Numbered from the stretch's first letter, positions 18,203 through 26,739 are shown. The stretch: DNA of 64,000 nt from CAZUAQ01 sp964618455 (GCA_964618455.1 CAZUAQ010000003.1:111252-175251); one strand, 5' to 3'. Translations and numbers: made by a program. The notes: generated by a model not told the origin, from the sequence alone.

Positions 18203-18505
18203 GATGTTCTGTTCTCTAAGGGAGCCGTCTCGATCGAAGAAAAGGCCCCAACCACGAACGATGTGCGAAACCTCCCGTGCCGGGGCTGCGCCGGCCCCGA
18301 AAGCACGTATCCACTCGGGATCACCCCATCATACGCGATCGCGCCCGCCCACGCCACGAAAATCACCCAGTTTCGCAGTACGTCGCGTATCGACCACGAG
18401 GCTGGTGAACGGTTTCACACGGCAGACCTTCCTCCGAACGCATCGGCGGCTGCAGGAATTAAATATAGCTCTTGACGAATATAGCCGATATGCTATACTA
18501 AATGA
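18203..18505. other. Divergent region between amidohydrolase and toxin-antitoxin pair
   Basis: The 303-bp interval holds no gene I can support. It contains a hairpin (CGGGGC at 18281-18286 pairing with GCCCCG at 18294-18299) in the amidohydrolase leader side and, at its right end, the toxin-antitoxin promoter described separately. Confidence 0.5.
18472..18499 (+). promoter_or_regulatory. Strong promoter and operator of the toxin-antitoxin pair
   Basis: TTGACG (18472-18477), 16-bp spacer and TATACT (18494-18499) give a good vegetative promoter. The inverted repeat TATAGC (18480-18485) / GCTATA (18492-18497) overlaps the -10, and a direct copy AATATAGC lies at 18462-18469. This is a likely site for autoregulation by the HigA-like antitoxin. 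The predicted transcription start (7 nt past the -10) falls on the A of the toxin ATG at 18506. Confidence 0.72.
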
Positions 18506-18865
18506 ATGTGGGAAGTCGAATACACGGATGAATTCGGCCAATGGTGGGACGGACTCGACGAGGCGGAACAGGAATCCGTGGCGGCCAGTGTCGAACTGCT
18601 CATTGCCCTCGGCCCACATCTCACCAGGCCCCATGCGGACTCGGTCAAGGGCTCAAGACACTCGAACATGAAGGAGCTTAGAACCCAGCATCAAGGGCGA
18701 CCCTTGCGAACGCTATTCGCCTTTGATCCCAGGCGATCCGCCATTTTATTGATCGGCGGTGACAAGACCGGGGATGACCGTTTCTATGAGCGGATGATCC
18801 CGGAGGCGGATCGGCTCTACGAGGAGCATCTGGAGGAACTGAAGCGGGAAGGATTGATTGGATGA
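18506..18865 (+). CDS. HigB/RelE-superfamily toxin of a type II toxin-antitoxin pair
   Basis: A 119-residue protein of the phage-derived Gp49-like/HigB type. These are usually ribosome-dependent mRNA interferases. Motifs: WEVEYTDEFGQWWDGLDEAEQESV, then a GPHLTRPHADSVKGSRHSNMKELRTQ core, RTLFAFDPRRSAILLIGGDKTGD and FYERMIPEADRLYEEH, matching the family's order. The toxin precedes the antitoxin (the HigBA order) and overlaps it by ATGA. No ribosome site is present upstream and the promoter predicts a leaderless mRNA. Confidence 0.88.
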   Translation: MWEVEYTDEFGQWWDGLDEAEQESVAASVELLIALGPHLTRPHADSVKGSRHSNMKELRTQHQGRPLRTLFAFDPRRSAILLIGGDKTGDDRFYERMIPEADRLYEEHLEELKREGLIG

Positions 18866-19176
18866 GGCGGAAATTCAGCGAATTACAGGCCCGAATGGCC
18901 CCGGAACGGCGGGCAGCGGCCAAGGCCCGTGCCAGGGAGATGATGGCCGAGATGCTCCTGGCGGAGATCCGCCGTCAGACCGGTCTCACCCAGGAGGAGT
19001 TGGCCGCATCCCTTGGCATCAAGCAGCCCACCCTTTCCAAACTCGAGTCCCAGTCGGACATGCAGATCAGCACGCTTCGCCGTTTGATCGAAGCGCTTGG
19101 CGGCCGGTTGGAACTGATCGCCCATCTTCCCGATGCCGATGTCCGAATAACCCAGTTCACCGCAGATCAGGCTTGA
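18862..19176 (+). CDS. HigA-like XRE-family antitoxin
   Basis: A 104-residue DNA-binding antitoxin. After a helical N-terminal part (ERRAAAKARAREMMAEMLL), residues about 35-85 form a Cro/C1-type helix-turn-helix: RQTGLTQEELAASLGIKQPT and LSKLESQSDMQISTLRRLIEALGG. It overlaps the toxin stop (ATGA), so the pair is translationally coupled. It would neutralise the toxin and repress the shared promoter, probably at the TATAGC/GCTATA site. Confidence 0.88.
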   Translation: MRRKFSELQARMAPERRAAAKARAREMMAEMLLAEIRRQTGLTQEELAASLGIKQPTLSKLESQSDMQISTLRRLIEALGGRLELIAHLPDADVRITQFTADQA

Positions 19177-19193
19177 GGTTGATCCCGCTGGGC

Positions 19194-19259
19194 TTGACCC
19201 CGGGCGGCTCTTGGGGCATACTACCGGATTCCACTCTGGACGGCGTGGAGGGTCTCCAC
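19194..19259 (+). promoter_or_regulatory. rpsG promoter and leader hairpin
   Basis: TTGACC (19194-19199), 17-bp spacer, CATACT (19217-19222) is a good promoter just past the antitoxin gene, giving a leader of about 108 nt before rpsG. Within the leader, GTGGAG (19245-19250) pairs with CTCCAC (19254-19259). Ribosomal protein leaders are often autoregulatory; that role here is inferred. Confidence 0.6.
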
Positions 19260-19336
19260 CTGCGTCCGGAAATCATTCGGATAAACACGGATAGGACGAG
19301 AACGGATCTCGGCGGACGATTTGAGGATCTGACGTT

Positions 19337-19813
19337 ATGGGTTACAAGCGGTGGACGAAGTCGAACGAGCAGCTCCGGCCCGATGCGCGGTACAACAGCA
19401 TCCTGGCCGGCAAGTTCATCAACTGCCTCATGCTCGATGGCAAGAAGAGCGTGGCGACGCGCGTGTTCTACGACGCCCTCGACATGGTCGCCAAGCGCGT
19501 GAAGGACGAGTCGCCCGGCGCCGTCTTCGAGGCCGCCGTCAACAACGTCAAGCCCAACATCGAGGTCCGCAGTAAGCGCGTCGGTGGCTCCAACTACCAG
19601 GTGCCGATTCCCGTCAAGAAAAAGCGTCAGCAGTCGCTGGCCATCCGCTGGATCCTCGAATCCGCCCGCGGCCGCAAGGGGCGCCCCATCGCCCAGTCGC
19701 TGGCCCAGGAATTCGTCGATGCGTACAAGGGCGAAGGCGCCGCCATGAACACGCGTGAGAATGTCCACCGCATGGCCGATGCCAACAAGGCCTTCTCACA
19801 CTTTGCCTGGTGA
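19337..19813 (+). CDS. rpsG: 30S ribosomal protein S7
   Basis: S7 is a primary 16S rRNA-binding protein of the small-subunit head. The 158 residues carry family features: MGYKRWTKSNEQLRPDARYN, INCLMLDGKKSVATRVFYDAL, AVNNVKPNIEVRSKRVGGSNYQVP and the C-terminal VHRMADANKAFSHFAW. GAGG lies 10 nt before the ATG. It is unusual in standing alone with its own promoter and terminator; in most bacteria rpsG follows rpsL and precedes fusA in the str operon, and neither is here. Confidence 0.97.
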   Translation: MGYKRWTKSNEQLRPDARYNSILAGKFINCLMLDGKKSVATRVFYDALDMVAKRVKDESPGAVFEAAVNNVKPNIEVRSKRVGGSNYQVPIPVKKKRQQSLAIRWILESARGRKGRPIAQSLAQEFVDAYKGEGAAMNTRENVHRMADANKAFSHFAW

Positions 19814-19942
19814 TTGAGGCTTTCGTGGAATCGGGTGTGGCCTTCGCACCGCCCCCCGGGACTGTGGCCGTCACGCCGATACCGTAATTGAATCTTCAAT
19901 AATCACGAAAACTATAGTATTTCCCGATAAGGGAACACGACA

Positions 19943-19976
19943 GCCCCGGTCGCCGAATGGCACCGGGGTCTTTTTT
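19943..19976 (+). terminator. rpsG rho-independent terminator
   Basis: CCCCGGT and ACCGGGG pair around an 11-nt loop and run into TCTTTTTT, 130 bp after the rpsG stop. It separates rpsG from the following oxidoreductase gene. Confidence 0.88.
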
Positions 19977-20063
19977 CATGCATCAAACGCCTTTCCCCGA
20001 TCGGTCAACTCGTTCATCCCGTTCCGGGGCGTGCTAAATCATCGTGGACTCTTCCCGCCTGAC

Positions 20064-20091
20064 TTGTGACCGCTACCGTGACGCGTAAAAT
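20064..20091 (+). promoter_or_regulatory. Promoter of the YdiJ-type oxidoreductase
   Basis: TTGTGA (20064-20069), 16-bp spacer, TAAAAT (20086-20091). The predicted start of transcription is about 20098, two bases before the ATG at 20100, and no ribosome site is visible, so the mRNA may be leaderless or nearly so. Confidence 0.5.
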
Positions 20092-20099
20092 AGACAGCT

Positions 20100-22937
20100 A
20101 TGTCAACTACAAGAACACAGCAGCTCGTTGATTCCACACGATGTGACATCCGCACGGATGATCTCACGCGCCAGTTGTACGCCACCGACGCGTCGATCCA
20201 TCAGGTCACGCCGATGGCGGTCGCCTTTCCGCGCAATGCCGAGGAAGCGTCCGAAGCCATTCGCGCCGCCGCCGACCTCGGTATCCCAATTATTCCGCGT
20301 GGCGCCGGCACCGGGCTCGTGGGCGGCGCACTCGGCGAAGGACTCGTCGTCGACTTCTCGCGGCACAACCGCCAGATCACCGACCTCGACGTCGACAAGC
20401 GCAGCGTCAGCGTCGGCCCTGGCGTCGTGCTCGACGATCTCAACCGCACACTCGCCCCGCACGGGCTCTGGTTCGGCCCGGACGTGGCCACCAGCTCGCG
20501 GGCGACGCTCGGCGGCATGATCGGCAACAACTCGTCGGGGGCGCACGTTCCGGTCTATGGCACCACGGCGGAACACATCCTGTCGCTGGAAATCGTCCTG
20601 GCCGACGGCTCGGTCGTCACCATCGGCGAGGGGCACGACACGCTGCCGGAGATCCGCAGTTTCGCGGACGGCCTGGTCGATCAGCACGAAGCGCTCATCC
20701 GCGAGCGCCTCCACGACCGCATCCACAAGCGCTGGCCCGGCTACGGGTTCGACCGCTACCTGCGGCAGAAGGGCGACCTGTGCAAACTCGTGGCCGGCAG
20801 CGAGGGCACACTCGCGGCGGTGACCTCGTCGGAGTTGAATCTCGTGCCGCTGCCGGAAGGCAAAGGGCTCGGCGTGCTCTTCTTCGCGTCGGTCGGCGAG
20901 GCGATGCAGGCGAGCACCGAACTGCTCGATCTGAACCCCGCCGCCATCGAGCACATCGATCGCATCCTCTTCGACCAGACTCGCGGCCAGCGCGCGTTCA
21001 GCAAGGCCCGTGCCCTGCTCGAGCTCGATGCCAAGCCGTGCGAGTCGATCCTGCTCGTCGAGTTCTTCGAGGACATCGAGGACAAGCTGGCGGCGATGGC
21101 ATCGCGCAATCTCGGCCAGCGGCAGCTCATCCCGCGCACGGACGAAGAGCAGCAGCTTGTCTGGAACGTCCGCAAGCAAGGGCTGAATCTGCTGACTGCC
21201 TGCAAGGGTGAAGCCAAGCCGGTACCGGGGATCGAGGATGTCTGCGTGCCGCCCGAGGAATTGCCGGAGTACGTCAAAGGTTTCCAGGCGATCATCGAGC
21301 CGATGAACCTCGACGCGTCGTACTACGGCCACGCGGCGTCGGGGCTGCTGCATGTGCGTCCGAAGCTGAACATGCACACCGCCGAGGACGTCGCGCGGTT
21401 CCGCAAGATCGCCGACGAGGTGGCGGCGCTGACCAAGCAGTTCAAGGGCTCGATCGCCGCCGAGCACGGCGTGGGCATCGCCCGTACCGAGTTCCTGCCC
21501 GACCAGCTCGGTCCGGAGATCATGACCGCCATCCGCGAGGTCAAGCAGAAGTTCGATCCGAAGAACCTGCTCAACCCCGGCAAGATCCTCGGCGACGGCG
21601 ACTACGCCTTCGACACGAACCTCCGCCAGGGCGCCGGTTCGAGCCTCAAGCTGCCGTTCGCGCAGGTCTTCGGGTACATCGAGCGCGACGAGTCGTTCAT
21701 CGGCAACCTCGAACAGTGCAACGGCAACGGCCACTGCCGCAAGCACGTCAACGCCATGTGCCCGACGTACATCGCCACCGGCGAGGAGATCATGTCCACG
21801 CGCGGCCGGGCGAACACGATCCGCGCCGCCCTCGAACAGCGCTTCCGCAACAACGGCGAAACGCTTTACACCGAGGAACTCGACGAGGCCCTGAGCAACT
21901 GCCTCTCGTGCAAAGCGTGCAAGACCGAATGCCCGTCGAACGTGGACCTGGCCCACCTGAAGGCGGAGCTGAACCACGCCAAACACCAGGCGAAGGGCCT
22001 CCCGCTGCTGGACCGGATGATTGCCAACGCCGACTTCCTCGGGAAGATCAACAGCGGACCGCAGGCGACACTCGTCAACGCGATCCTCGGCCTCGCACCC
22101 ACCAAATGGATGTTGCAGAAAGTACTCGGCTTCTCGTCGCACCGCACGATGCCGCCATACACGACGCAGCGGTTCGACACCTGGTTCCGCAAACATCACG
22201 ACAACGGCACCGCCGGCGCGCGCGGCACGGTCATCCTCTGGGACGACACGTGGGTGCGCTACAACGAGCCGAACATCGGCAAGGCGGCGGTCAAGGTGCT
22301 GGAGGCGGCGGGGTACACCGTCAAGCTCGAGCGGCAGCGTAAATGCTGCGGGCGCCCGGCGGCCAGCCGCGGCGTGCTCGACGAGGTGCGCCGGCTGGCG
22401 GAGCACAACATCGCGGTCTTCAAGGACGGCCTTCCCGACGAACCGATCATCTTCCTCGAGCCGTCCTGCTACACGATGTTCGTGGACGAGTACCGGCAGT
22501 TGAAGCTGCCCGGAGCCGGGGACGTTGCGCAGCGGTGCGTGCTGTTCGAGCAGTTCATCTTCAATCTGCTCCAGGCCGAGCCCGACGCCATTCCCTTCCG
22601 GAAGGATGTGCTCAAGCAGGTCGCGATCCACGGCCACTGCCATTCCAAGGCGTTGACGGACGTGGATTTCTACCCGGGGTTGGTGGAGGCGGTGGACGGC
22701 GCGTCGGCGACGCTGCTGGACACGGGGTGCTGCGGCATGGCCGGCGCGTTCGGCATGCTGGCCAAGAAGCAGGAGCTCTCGCTGAAGGTCGGCCAGGAGC
22801 TGCGCGAGAAGATCCAGAAGCTCGAGCGCGACACGATGGTGGTGGCGTCGGGGACAAGTTGCCGCCACCAGATCCACGACCTCACCGGCCGCCAGGCGCT
22901 GCACATGGCGGAATTGCTCGCCCTGGCGGTGGAGTAG
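20100..22937 (+). CDS. FAD-linked oxidase fused to Fe-S oxidoreductase (YdiJ/GlcD-GlpC type)
   Basis: A 945-residue flavin/iron-sulfur dehydrogenase for a 2-hydroxy acid (relatives act on D-lactate, glycolate or D-2-hydroxyglutarate). Residues about 35-210 form the FAD-binding PCMH domain (IIPRGAGTGLVGGALGEGLVV; ATLGGMIGNNSSGAH). Residues about 250-500 are the FAD oxidase C-terminal domain (ASGLLHVRPKLN; AAEHGVGIARTEF; DPKNLLNPGKIL). From about 540 come two ferredoxin motifs (CNGNGHCRKHVNAMCP; CLSCKACKTECP), then two cysteine-rich CCG domains (RKCCGRPAASRG; GCCGMAGAFGM). Electrons probably pass to the respiratory chain. The exact substrate is not determined by the sequence alone. Confidence 0.93.
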   Translation: MSTTRTQQLVDSTRCDIRTDDLTRQLYATDASIHQVTPMAVAFPRNAEEASEAIRAAADLGIPIIPRGAGTGLVGGALGEGLVVDFSRHNRQITDLDVDKRSVSVGPGVVLDDLNRTLAPHGLWFGPDVATSSRATLGGMIGNNSSGAHVPVYGTTAEHILSLEIVLADGSVVTIGEGHDTLPEIRSFADGLVDQHEALIRERLHDRIHKRWPGYGFDRYLRQKGDLCKLVAGSEGTLAAVTSSELNLVPLPEGKGLGVLFFASVGEAMQASTELLDLNPAAIEHIDRILFDQTRGQRAFSKARALLELDAKPCESILLVEFFEDIEDKLAAMASRNLGQRQLIPRTDEEQQLVWNVRKQGLNLLTACKGEAKPVPGIEDVCVPPEELPEYVKGFQAIIEPMNLDASYYGHAASGLLHVRPKLNMHTAEDVARFRKIADEVAALTKQFKGSIAAEHGVGIARTEFLPDQLGPEIMTAIREVKQKFDPKNLLNPGKILGDGDYAFDTNLRQGAGSSLKLPFAQVFGYIERDESFIGNLEQCNGNGHCRKHVNAMCPTYIATGEEIMSTRGRANTIRAALEQRFRNNGETLYTEELDEALSNCLSCKACKTECPSNVDLAHLKAELNHAKHQAKGLPLLDRMIANADFLGKINSGPQATLVNAILGLAPTKWMLQKVLGFSSHRTMPPYTTQRFDTWFRKHHDNGTAGARGTVILWDDTWVRYNEPNIGKAAVKVLEAAGYTVKLERQRKCCGRPAASRGVLDEVRRLAEHNIAVFKDGLPDEPIIFLEPSCYTMFVDEYRQLKLPGAGDVAQRCVLFEQFIFNLLQAEPDAIPFRKDVLKQVAIHGHCHSKALTDVDFYPGLVEAVDGASATLLDTGCCGMAGAFGMLAKKQELSLKVGQELREKIQKLERDTMVVASGTSCRHQIHDLTGRQALHMAELLALAVE

Positions 22938-23054
22938 GGCGTCGTCGAGGGTGGCCAGCGAGAGATCGTCAGTGATGAATCTGTATTGATCCTGACTTCA
23001 GCAACGGAGCAAAGAGAAGGGCCATAGCATACAAACGCAGGGGCATACGATCAT

Positions 23055-23885
23055 ATGAGACGCATTTACGTAGTGATGATGGCTGTTCTCAGTGCACTGG
23101 GGATGGCATGCGAGCAGGATGCCGATCAGGGCATCGACCTGAAGAAGCCGGAGTACACCGAGACGAAGGAAGCAACGGATGGAGACTTCACCAATTCGCT
23201 TGGAATGAAAATGATACTCGTCCCGCCCGCTGCATCCGACGCCAAAGGTGAAGGTCGCGGAGTTGAGGCACGCTTCTACGTCGGAGAGTTCGAGGTCACC
23301 AATCAGCAATTCACGACATTTCTCGAAGAAGCGTCCTACGAATATGCGGCACAATGGCGAAACGCCAGGCAGGACTGGGTCAGCAGGAATACGCCTTCAG
23401 GATCGGAGTTCACGTTCAGAGATGATTGGCCGGCTCAATGCATCAGCCTGCGCGATGCGCACAATTTCTGTGAATGGCTTTCCAGTAAGGAAGGACGGAC
23501 TTACAGGTTGCCGACTTATGAAGAATGCAGACAGGTGTGTCAGTCCATCCCTCTGGATCCATCGCCCGATACAGAAGTCACCGTCTCGAAAGCAGAATTC
23601 GCCAGGCTGGCCGCGCCCCTGGATGAATTCCACCCTAAGCCGGTCGGCTCGTTAAGGGCTTCATCTTGGGGAATCCATGATGTGCTCGGCAATGTCTGGG
23701 AGTGGACCTCCACCAGCCATGAAGAGGTAGGCGTCGAATGCCCCTGGGAGAGTTGCGGGACGATTTATGGGGGAGGCTACCACAACGGTATGGATTCTAC
23801 AGACTGCAGCACAATTCATTCTCTCGCCGTCGATCATCGCAGCGGTGGCGTGGGTTTTCGGATCGTTGCGGACGCTTCGCGTTAG
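23055..23885 (+). CDS. SUMF1/formylglycine-generating-enzyme-like lipoprotein
   Basis: A 276-residue exported protein. Signal with a lipobox-like GMAC at about residue 19. The rest is the sulfatase-modifying-factor fold: NSLGMKMILVPP, FYVGEFEVTNQQFTTFLEE, QCISLRDAHNFCEWLSSKEGRTYRLPTYEEC, SWGIHDVLGNVWEWTS, a GGGYHNG stretch and the closing GGVGFRIV. Many bacterial proteins with this fold are not formylglycine-generating enzymes but sugar- or peptide-binding surface proteins. Being exported it is unlikely to modify the cytoplasmic sulfatase chain. Confidence 0.82.
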   Translation: MRRIYVVMMAVLSALGMACEQDADQGIDLKKPEYTETKEATDGDFTNSLGMKMILVPPAASDAKGEGRGVEARFYVGEFEVTNQQFTTFLEEASYEYAAQWRNARQDWVSRNTPSGSEFTFRDDWPAQCISLRDAHNFCEWLSSKEGRTYRLPTYEECRQVCQSIPLDPSPDTEVTVSKAEFARLAAPLDEFHPKPVGSLRASSWGIHDVLGNVWEWTSTSHEEVGVECPWESCGTIYGGGYHNGMDSTDCSTIHSLAVDHRSGGVGFRIVADASR

Positions 23886-23960
23886 GGTTACGATGATACG
23901 GGTCCTCGCTAGTGAGATAGCTCATAGCGCTGTCATAGTAGGTACGGGGTACTTTGAAGC

Positions 23961-24530
23961 ATGTCCAACTATGGTAGAGTGTTGCGACTGGCGTTCAGGG
24001 CGGTGTGGCTCGTGGCGGTGGTCTCGGGGTGTTCGCAAACGGACGAATCGCATTTCTCACGACTTGAAGGGTCGTGGTATACGAAACTGATCACGTTTAC
24101 AGGCATCGAGGACGGCGAACAACAGGCCCAATCGCAAGAATACGATCAAGGGCATCTCCTTACAGTCATTCGGCCGGATGGAAGTTTCGCCTACGAGCCT
24201 TCGATCCTTGCGATGGCTGAAGGAATCAATGATCTCAAGCACCTCGGGGATCGTACCTATCCGGGAACAGACAGCAGTGAGAATCCCGATGATCAATGGC
24301 CATATGTTGATGTCGTCCGTAGTCGCTACACTCCGGCTCTGAGCGAGATTGCTTACCGGATCGTCTACCCGAAAGAGAATCGTACGGAAGGGTACATCAA
24401 GAAAGCGGAGCTGAGATCTGACGGCCGGTTGGACTACAGTATGCGAGGAGTCGGTACCGAACTGATTGTTATGAAGGCCATCGCATACCGCGGGAAGGAT
24501 CAAGAGCCTATGCCAAAGCCCAATCCGTGA
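23961..24530 (+). CDS. Hypothetical lipoprotein
   Basis: A 189-residue protein with a signal sequence ending in a lipobox (VVSGC, cysteine at about residue 24). The mature part begins FSRLEGSWYTKLITFTG, reminiscent of small lipocalin-like or copper-resistance NlpE-type barrel proteins in which a LxGxW motif opens the barrel; this is only a weak resemblance. It follows the SUMF1-like lipoprotein by 75 bp on the same strand and may be cotranscribed. I do not recognise the family. Confidence 0.7.
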   Translation: MSNYGRVLRLAFRAVWLVAVVSGCSQTDESHFSRLEGSWYTKLITFTGIEDGEQQAQSQEYDQGHLLTVIRPDGSFAYEPSILAMAEGINDLKHLGDRTYPGTDSSENPDDQWPYVDVVRSRYTPALSEIAYRIVYPKENRTEGYIKKAELRSDGRLDYSMRGVGTELIVMKAIAYRGKDQEPMPKPNP

Positions 24531-24622
24531 TCATGTGTATGATAACGCTTCATGCTGAAACTCACGGGTGAAGAATTGGGATTGGTTCCTGGAACGGATT
24601 CCTGATTCCCTGTTTCGACTCC

Positions 24623-25726
24623 TTATTCCTGTTCGTCCCCCGGCCGGCCGTAGTTCGCCTGTTCGACGAACGCGTGGCCGCTCAATTCACGATCGCCCTG
24701 CGTGCCGGTCACCGTACACAGCCCTTCCCAGTAGAGGTTGCCCGTGGTCGGGCGGACGTCGAGCTCCTGGGCCTCCGCCACGGCGGTGAGTGTCAGGCGG
24801 ATGTCGTCCAGTGGAAGGTCGATCGCCCACTGCGTCTGGTACGTGATGCCGGTCTCCGGGCTCGTCCAGTCGGCCAGCGGAACAATGGCGAAGTCCTCCG
24901 CCGTCAGTGTCACATCCACGCCGTCCGGCTCGATCAACGTCCCGTGGGCGACCTCCGCCATCGGTCCATACGTAAAGAGCATGAGGTCGGTTCCGTCATC
25001 GAGGCGGATGCTGAACCACGCCCATCGCGTCAAGGACCCCGCGAAGTTCAGCCCCCACTGTCGATCGAACCAGAACTGGCCGGTCACCGGCACCGGCTCG
25101 CCGTCGAGTGCGAGCGTGCCCGTGCCGTACATCCGCGGACGCGAGTAGTAGAACGTCCCGCCGTTGAGGCCGTGCGGCACATACCCGTCCCCGCCATGCA
25201 GGATCGGCTCGCGTGTGTCCTGCAGCGCGATGTCGAGGGCGAATCGGCCGTCGCCCATGGCGGCGGTGAACTGATCGCTGCCGGCGCTCCCGCGCATCTG
25301 GATCAGGCCGCCATCGATATCGAAGCCGACCTCGGGTTGCGGGTCCGGTTGGCCGCCGGTGATGCGGCTCTGGTCGTAGACGAACTCGCCGGTCTCGGCG
25401 TTGACGATGGCGTAGTGCGCGATCCAGTAATCCGTTCCGCCCCCCAGCGGAAACGGCGGCACATGGAAGATCACCGTGTGCGTGCCGAAGACCTGCTCGG
25501 GGGTCGTGTCCGTCGTGACCCGCCCGGTGTAATACCACCACTCGAAGCCGGTCCCGTAATGCGGCGCCTCGTCCAGCGGCAGGCGCACCTGCGGGCGTTC
25601 CGCCGTGAGCTCGTAGAATCCATCGAACCGAAAGGGACCCGCGCCCGACAGCACACATCCCGACACGAGCGAGATGAAGGACACGAGCCCGGCCAGCAGC
25701 CCCAGGCGATAGCGGATCCTGTTCAT
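24623..25726 (-). CDS. CrtC/AttH-like lipoprotein (carotenoid hydratase fold)
   Basis: A 367-residue lipoprotein (lipobox SLVSGC, cysteine at about residue 24). The mature protein matches the double lipocalin fold of the AttH/CrtC (carotenoid 1,2-hydratase-like) family: YGTGFEWWYYTGRV, FGTHTVIFHVPPF, HYAIVNAETGEF, TFYYSRPRM, VTGQFWFDRQWG and WAWFSIRLDDGTDLMLF. Most members outside photosynthetic bacteria have unknown lipid-like substrates, so carotenoid hydration should not be assumed. The start at 25726 has GGAGAG 10 nt upstream. Confidence 0.82.
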   Translation of the reverse strand: MNRIRYRLGLLAGLVSFISLVSGCVLSGAGPFRFDGFYELTAERPQVRLPLDEAPHYGTGFEWWYYTGRVTTDTTPEQVFGTHTVIFHVPPFPLGGGTDYWIAHYAIVNAETGEFVYDQSRITGGQPDPQPEVGFDIDGGLIQMRGSAGSDQFTAAMGDGRFALDIALQDTREPILHGGDGYVPHGLNGGTFYYSRPRMYGTGTLALDGEPVPVTGQFWFDRQWGLNFAGSLTRWAWFSIRLDDGTDLMLFTYGPMAEVAHGTLIEPDGVDVTLTAEDFAIVPLADWTSPETGITYQTQWAIDLPLDDIRLTLTAVAEAQELDVRPTTGNLYWEGLCTVTGTQGDRELSGHAFVEQANYGRPGDEQE

Positions 25727-25772
25727 GATGCAGTATCTCTCCACTGGCGTTCACATTCCGTCTCAAACGACC

Positions 25773-25783
25773 GGGATTATAGC
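25773..25783 (-). promoter_or_regulatory. -10 region of the CrtC-like gene, mirrored copy
   Basis: On the minus strand this reads GCTATAATCCC, containing a consensus TATAAT about 50 bp before the gene start. An identical 11-mer in the opposite orientation lies at 25897-25907. No good -35 was found. Confidence 0.45.
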
Positions 25784-25896
25784 CGATGGACTTGGGGCGG
25801 CTTGGCGAGCGCCGGCTCAATGGCGGGGCATGCACTGACGGAAGCAGTGCTAGCAGCAATTCCAGACCCTGCCGGAATAATCTCCCGCCGGCGCGA

Positions 25897-25907
25897 GCTA
25901 TAATCCC
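25897..25907 (+). promoter_or_regulatory. -10 region of the msrA gene, mirrored copy
   Basis: GCTATAATCCC with TATAAT at 25899-25904, 38 bp before the msrA start. It is the exact inverted partner of 25773-25783, so the two divergent lipoprotein genes share the same core promoter sequence and perhaps the same regulator. Confidence 0.45.
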
Positions 25908-25944
25908 TGGACCGGAGAAATCCCCTTTTCGTGAGGGCTGAACG

Positions 25945-26682
25945 ATGACCATGCATGTAATGCGCTGGGCGGCGGTGCTGCCGCTGTGGGGGCTGTTGTG
26001 GACGGCCGGATGTGCCGAGCGCCAGGAGAACGCCATGAATGATTCGACGTCGCGAAACCCGTCGACAGAGAGTGCACCTACCGATTCAGGCACGCGAGCC
26101 GGTTCTGACGCCAAGGCCGAACTCGCCTCCGCCACCGGGACGGAGGGTTTACCTTCTCAAGACGCTACTTCTGAAGGTCAAGCGCAGGCCATGTTCGGCG
26201 CGGGCTGCTTCTGGGGGGTCGAAGCCACGTTCCTGCAGGTGCCCGGCGTGCTCGATGCCGTCTCGGGCTACAGTGGCGGTCATGTGCAGAAGCCGACCTA
26301 CAAGCAGGTGTGCACCGACACGACCGGCCACGCCGAAGTGGTCCACGTCACGTACGACCCGTCGAAGGTCTCGTACGACCAGTTGCTCAATGTCTTTTTC
26401 CAGGTGCACGACCCGACGCAGTTGAACCGCCAGGGCCCCGACTTCGGCACGCAGTATCGCTCGGTGATTTACACCTACGGCGACGAGCAGGCGAAGCTGG
26501 CGGAGGCATCGAAGGCGAAGTGGGACAAGGCGGGCAAGTACAACCGACCGATCGTCACGCGCATCGAACCGGCACAGGAGTTCCACCGCGCCGAGGAGTA
26601 TCACCAGCGCTACTACGCCAAGCATGGCTATTCGTGCCCCGCGCACAAGTCGATCGAGAACATCGACATCGACGGGCCGTGA
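25945..26682 (+). CDS. msrA: Peptide methionine-S-sulfoxide reductase, lipoprotein form
   Basis: MsrA reduces the S-epimer of methionine sulfoxide in damaged proteins. The catalytic motif GAGCFWGVEATFLQVPGV lies at about residue 90, followed by YSGG, GHAEVVHVTYDP, FFQVHDPTQLNRQGPDFGTQYRS and EEYHQRYYAKHGYSC with a possible resolving cysteine. The 85 residues before the domain are a lipoprotein signal (LLWTAGC) and a Ser/Thr/Glu-rich linker, so the enzyme acts outside the cytoplasmic membrane. GAGGG lies 7 nt before the start. There is no fused MsrB domain. Confidence 0.95.
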   Translation: MTMHVMRWAAVLPLWGLLWTAGCAERQENAMNDSTSRNPSTESAPTDSGTRAGSDAKAELASATGTEGLPSQDATSEGQAQAMFGAGCFWGVEATFLQVPGVLDAVSGYSGGHVQKPTYKQVCTDTTGHAEVVHVTYDPSKVSYDQLLNVFFQVHDPTQLNRQGPDFGTQYRSVIYTYGDEQAKLAEASKAKWDKAGKYNRPIVTRIEPAQEFHRAEEYHQRYYAKHGYSCPAHKSIENIDIDGP

Positions 26683-26739
26683 GCGACGCGGCGTCGCGTA
26701 CGCTGCGCGGAGCGGTGTGATACCAGAGAATGTGCGGTG

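Noticed and set aside
20103..22904. A 933-residue open frame on the minus strand
   Set aside because: It lies wholly opposite the YdiJ-type gene, has Arg/Val/Ala/His-rich low-complexity content, and no recognisable motif; it is a consequence of high GC at third positions.
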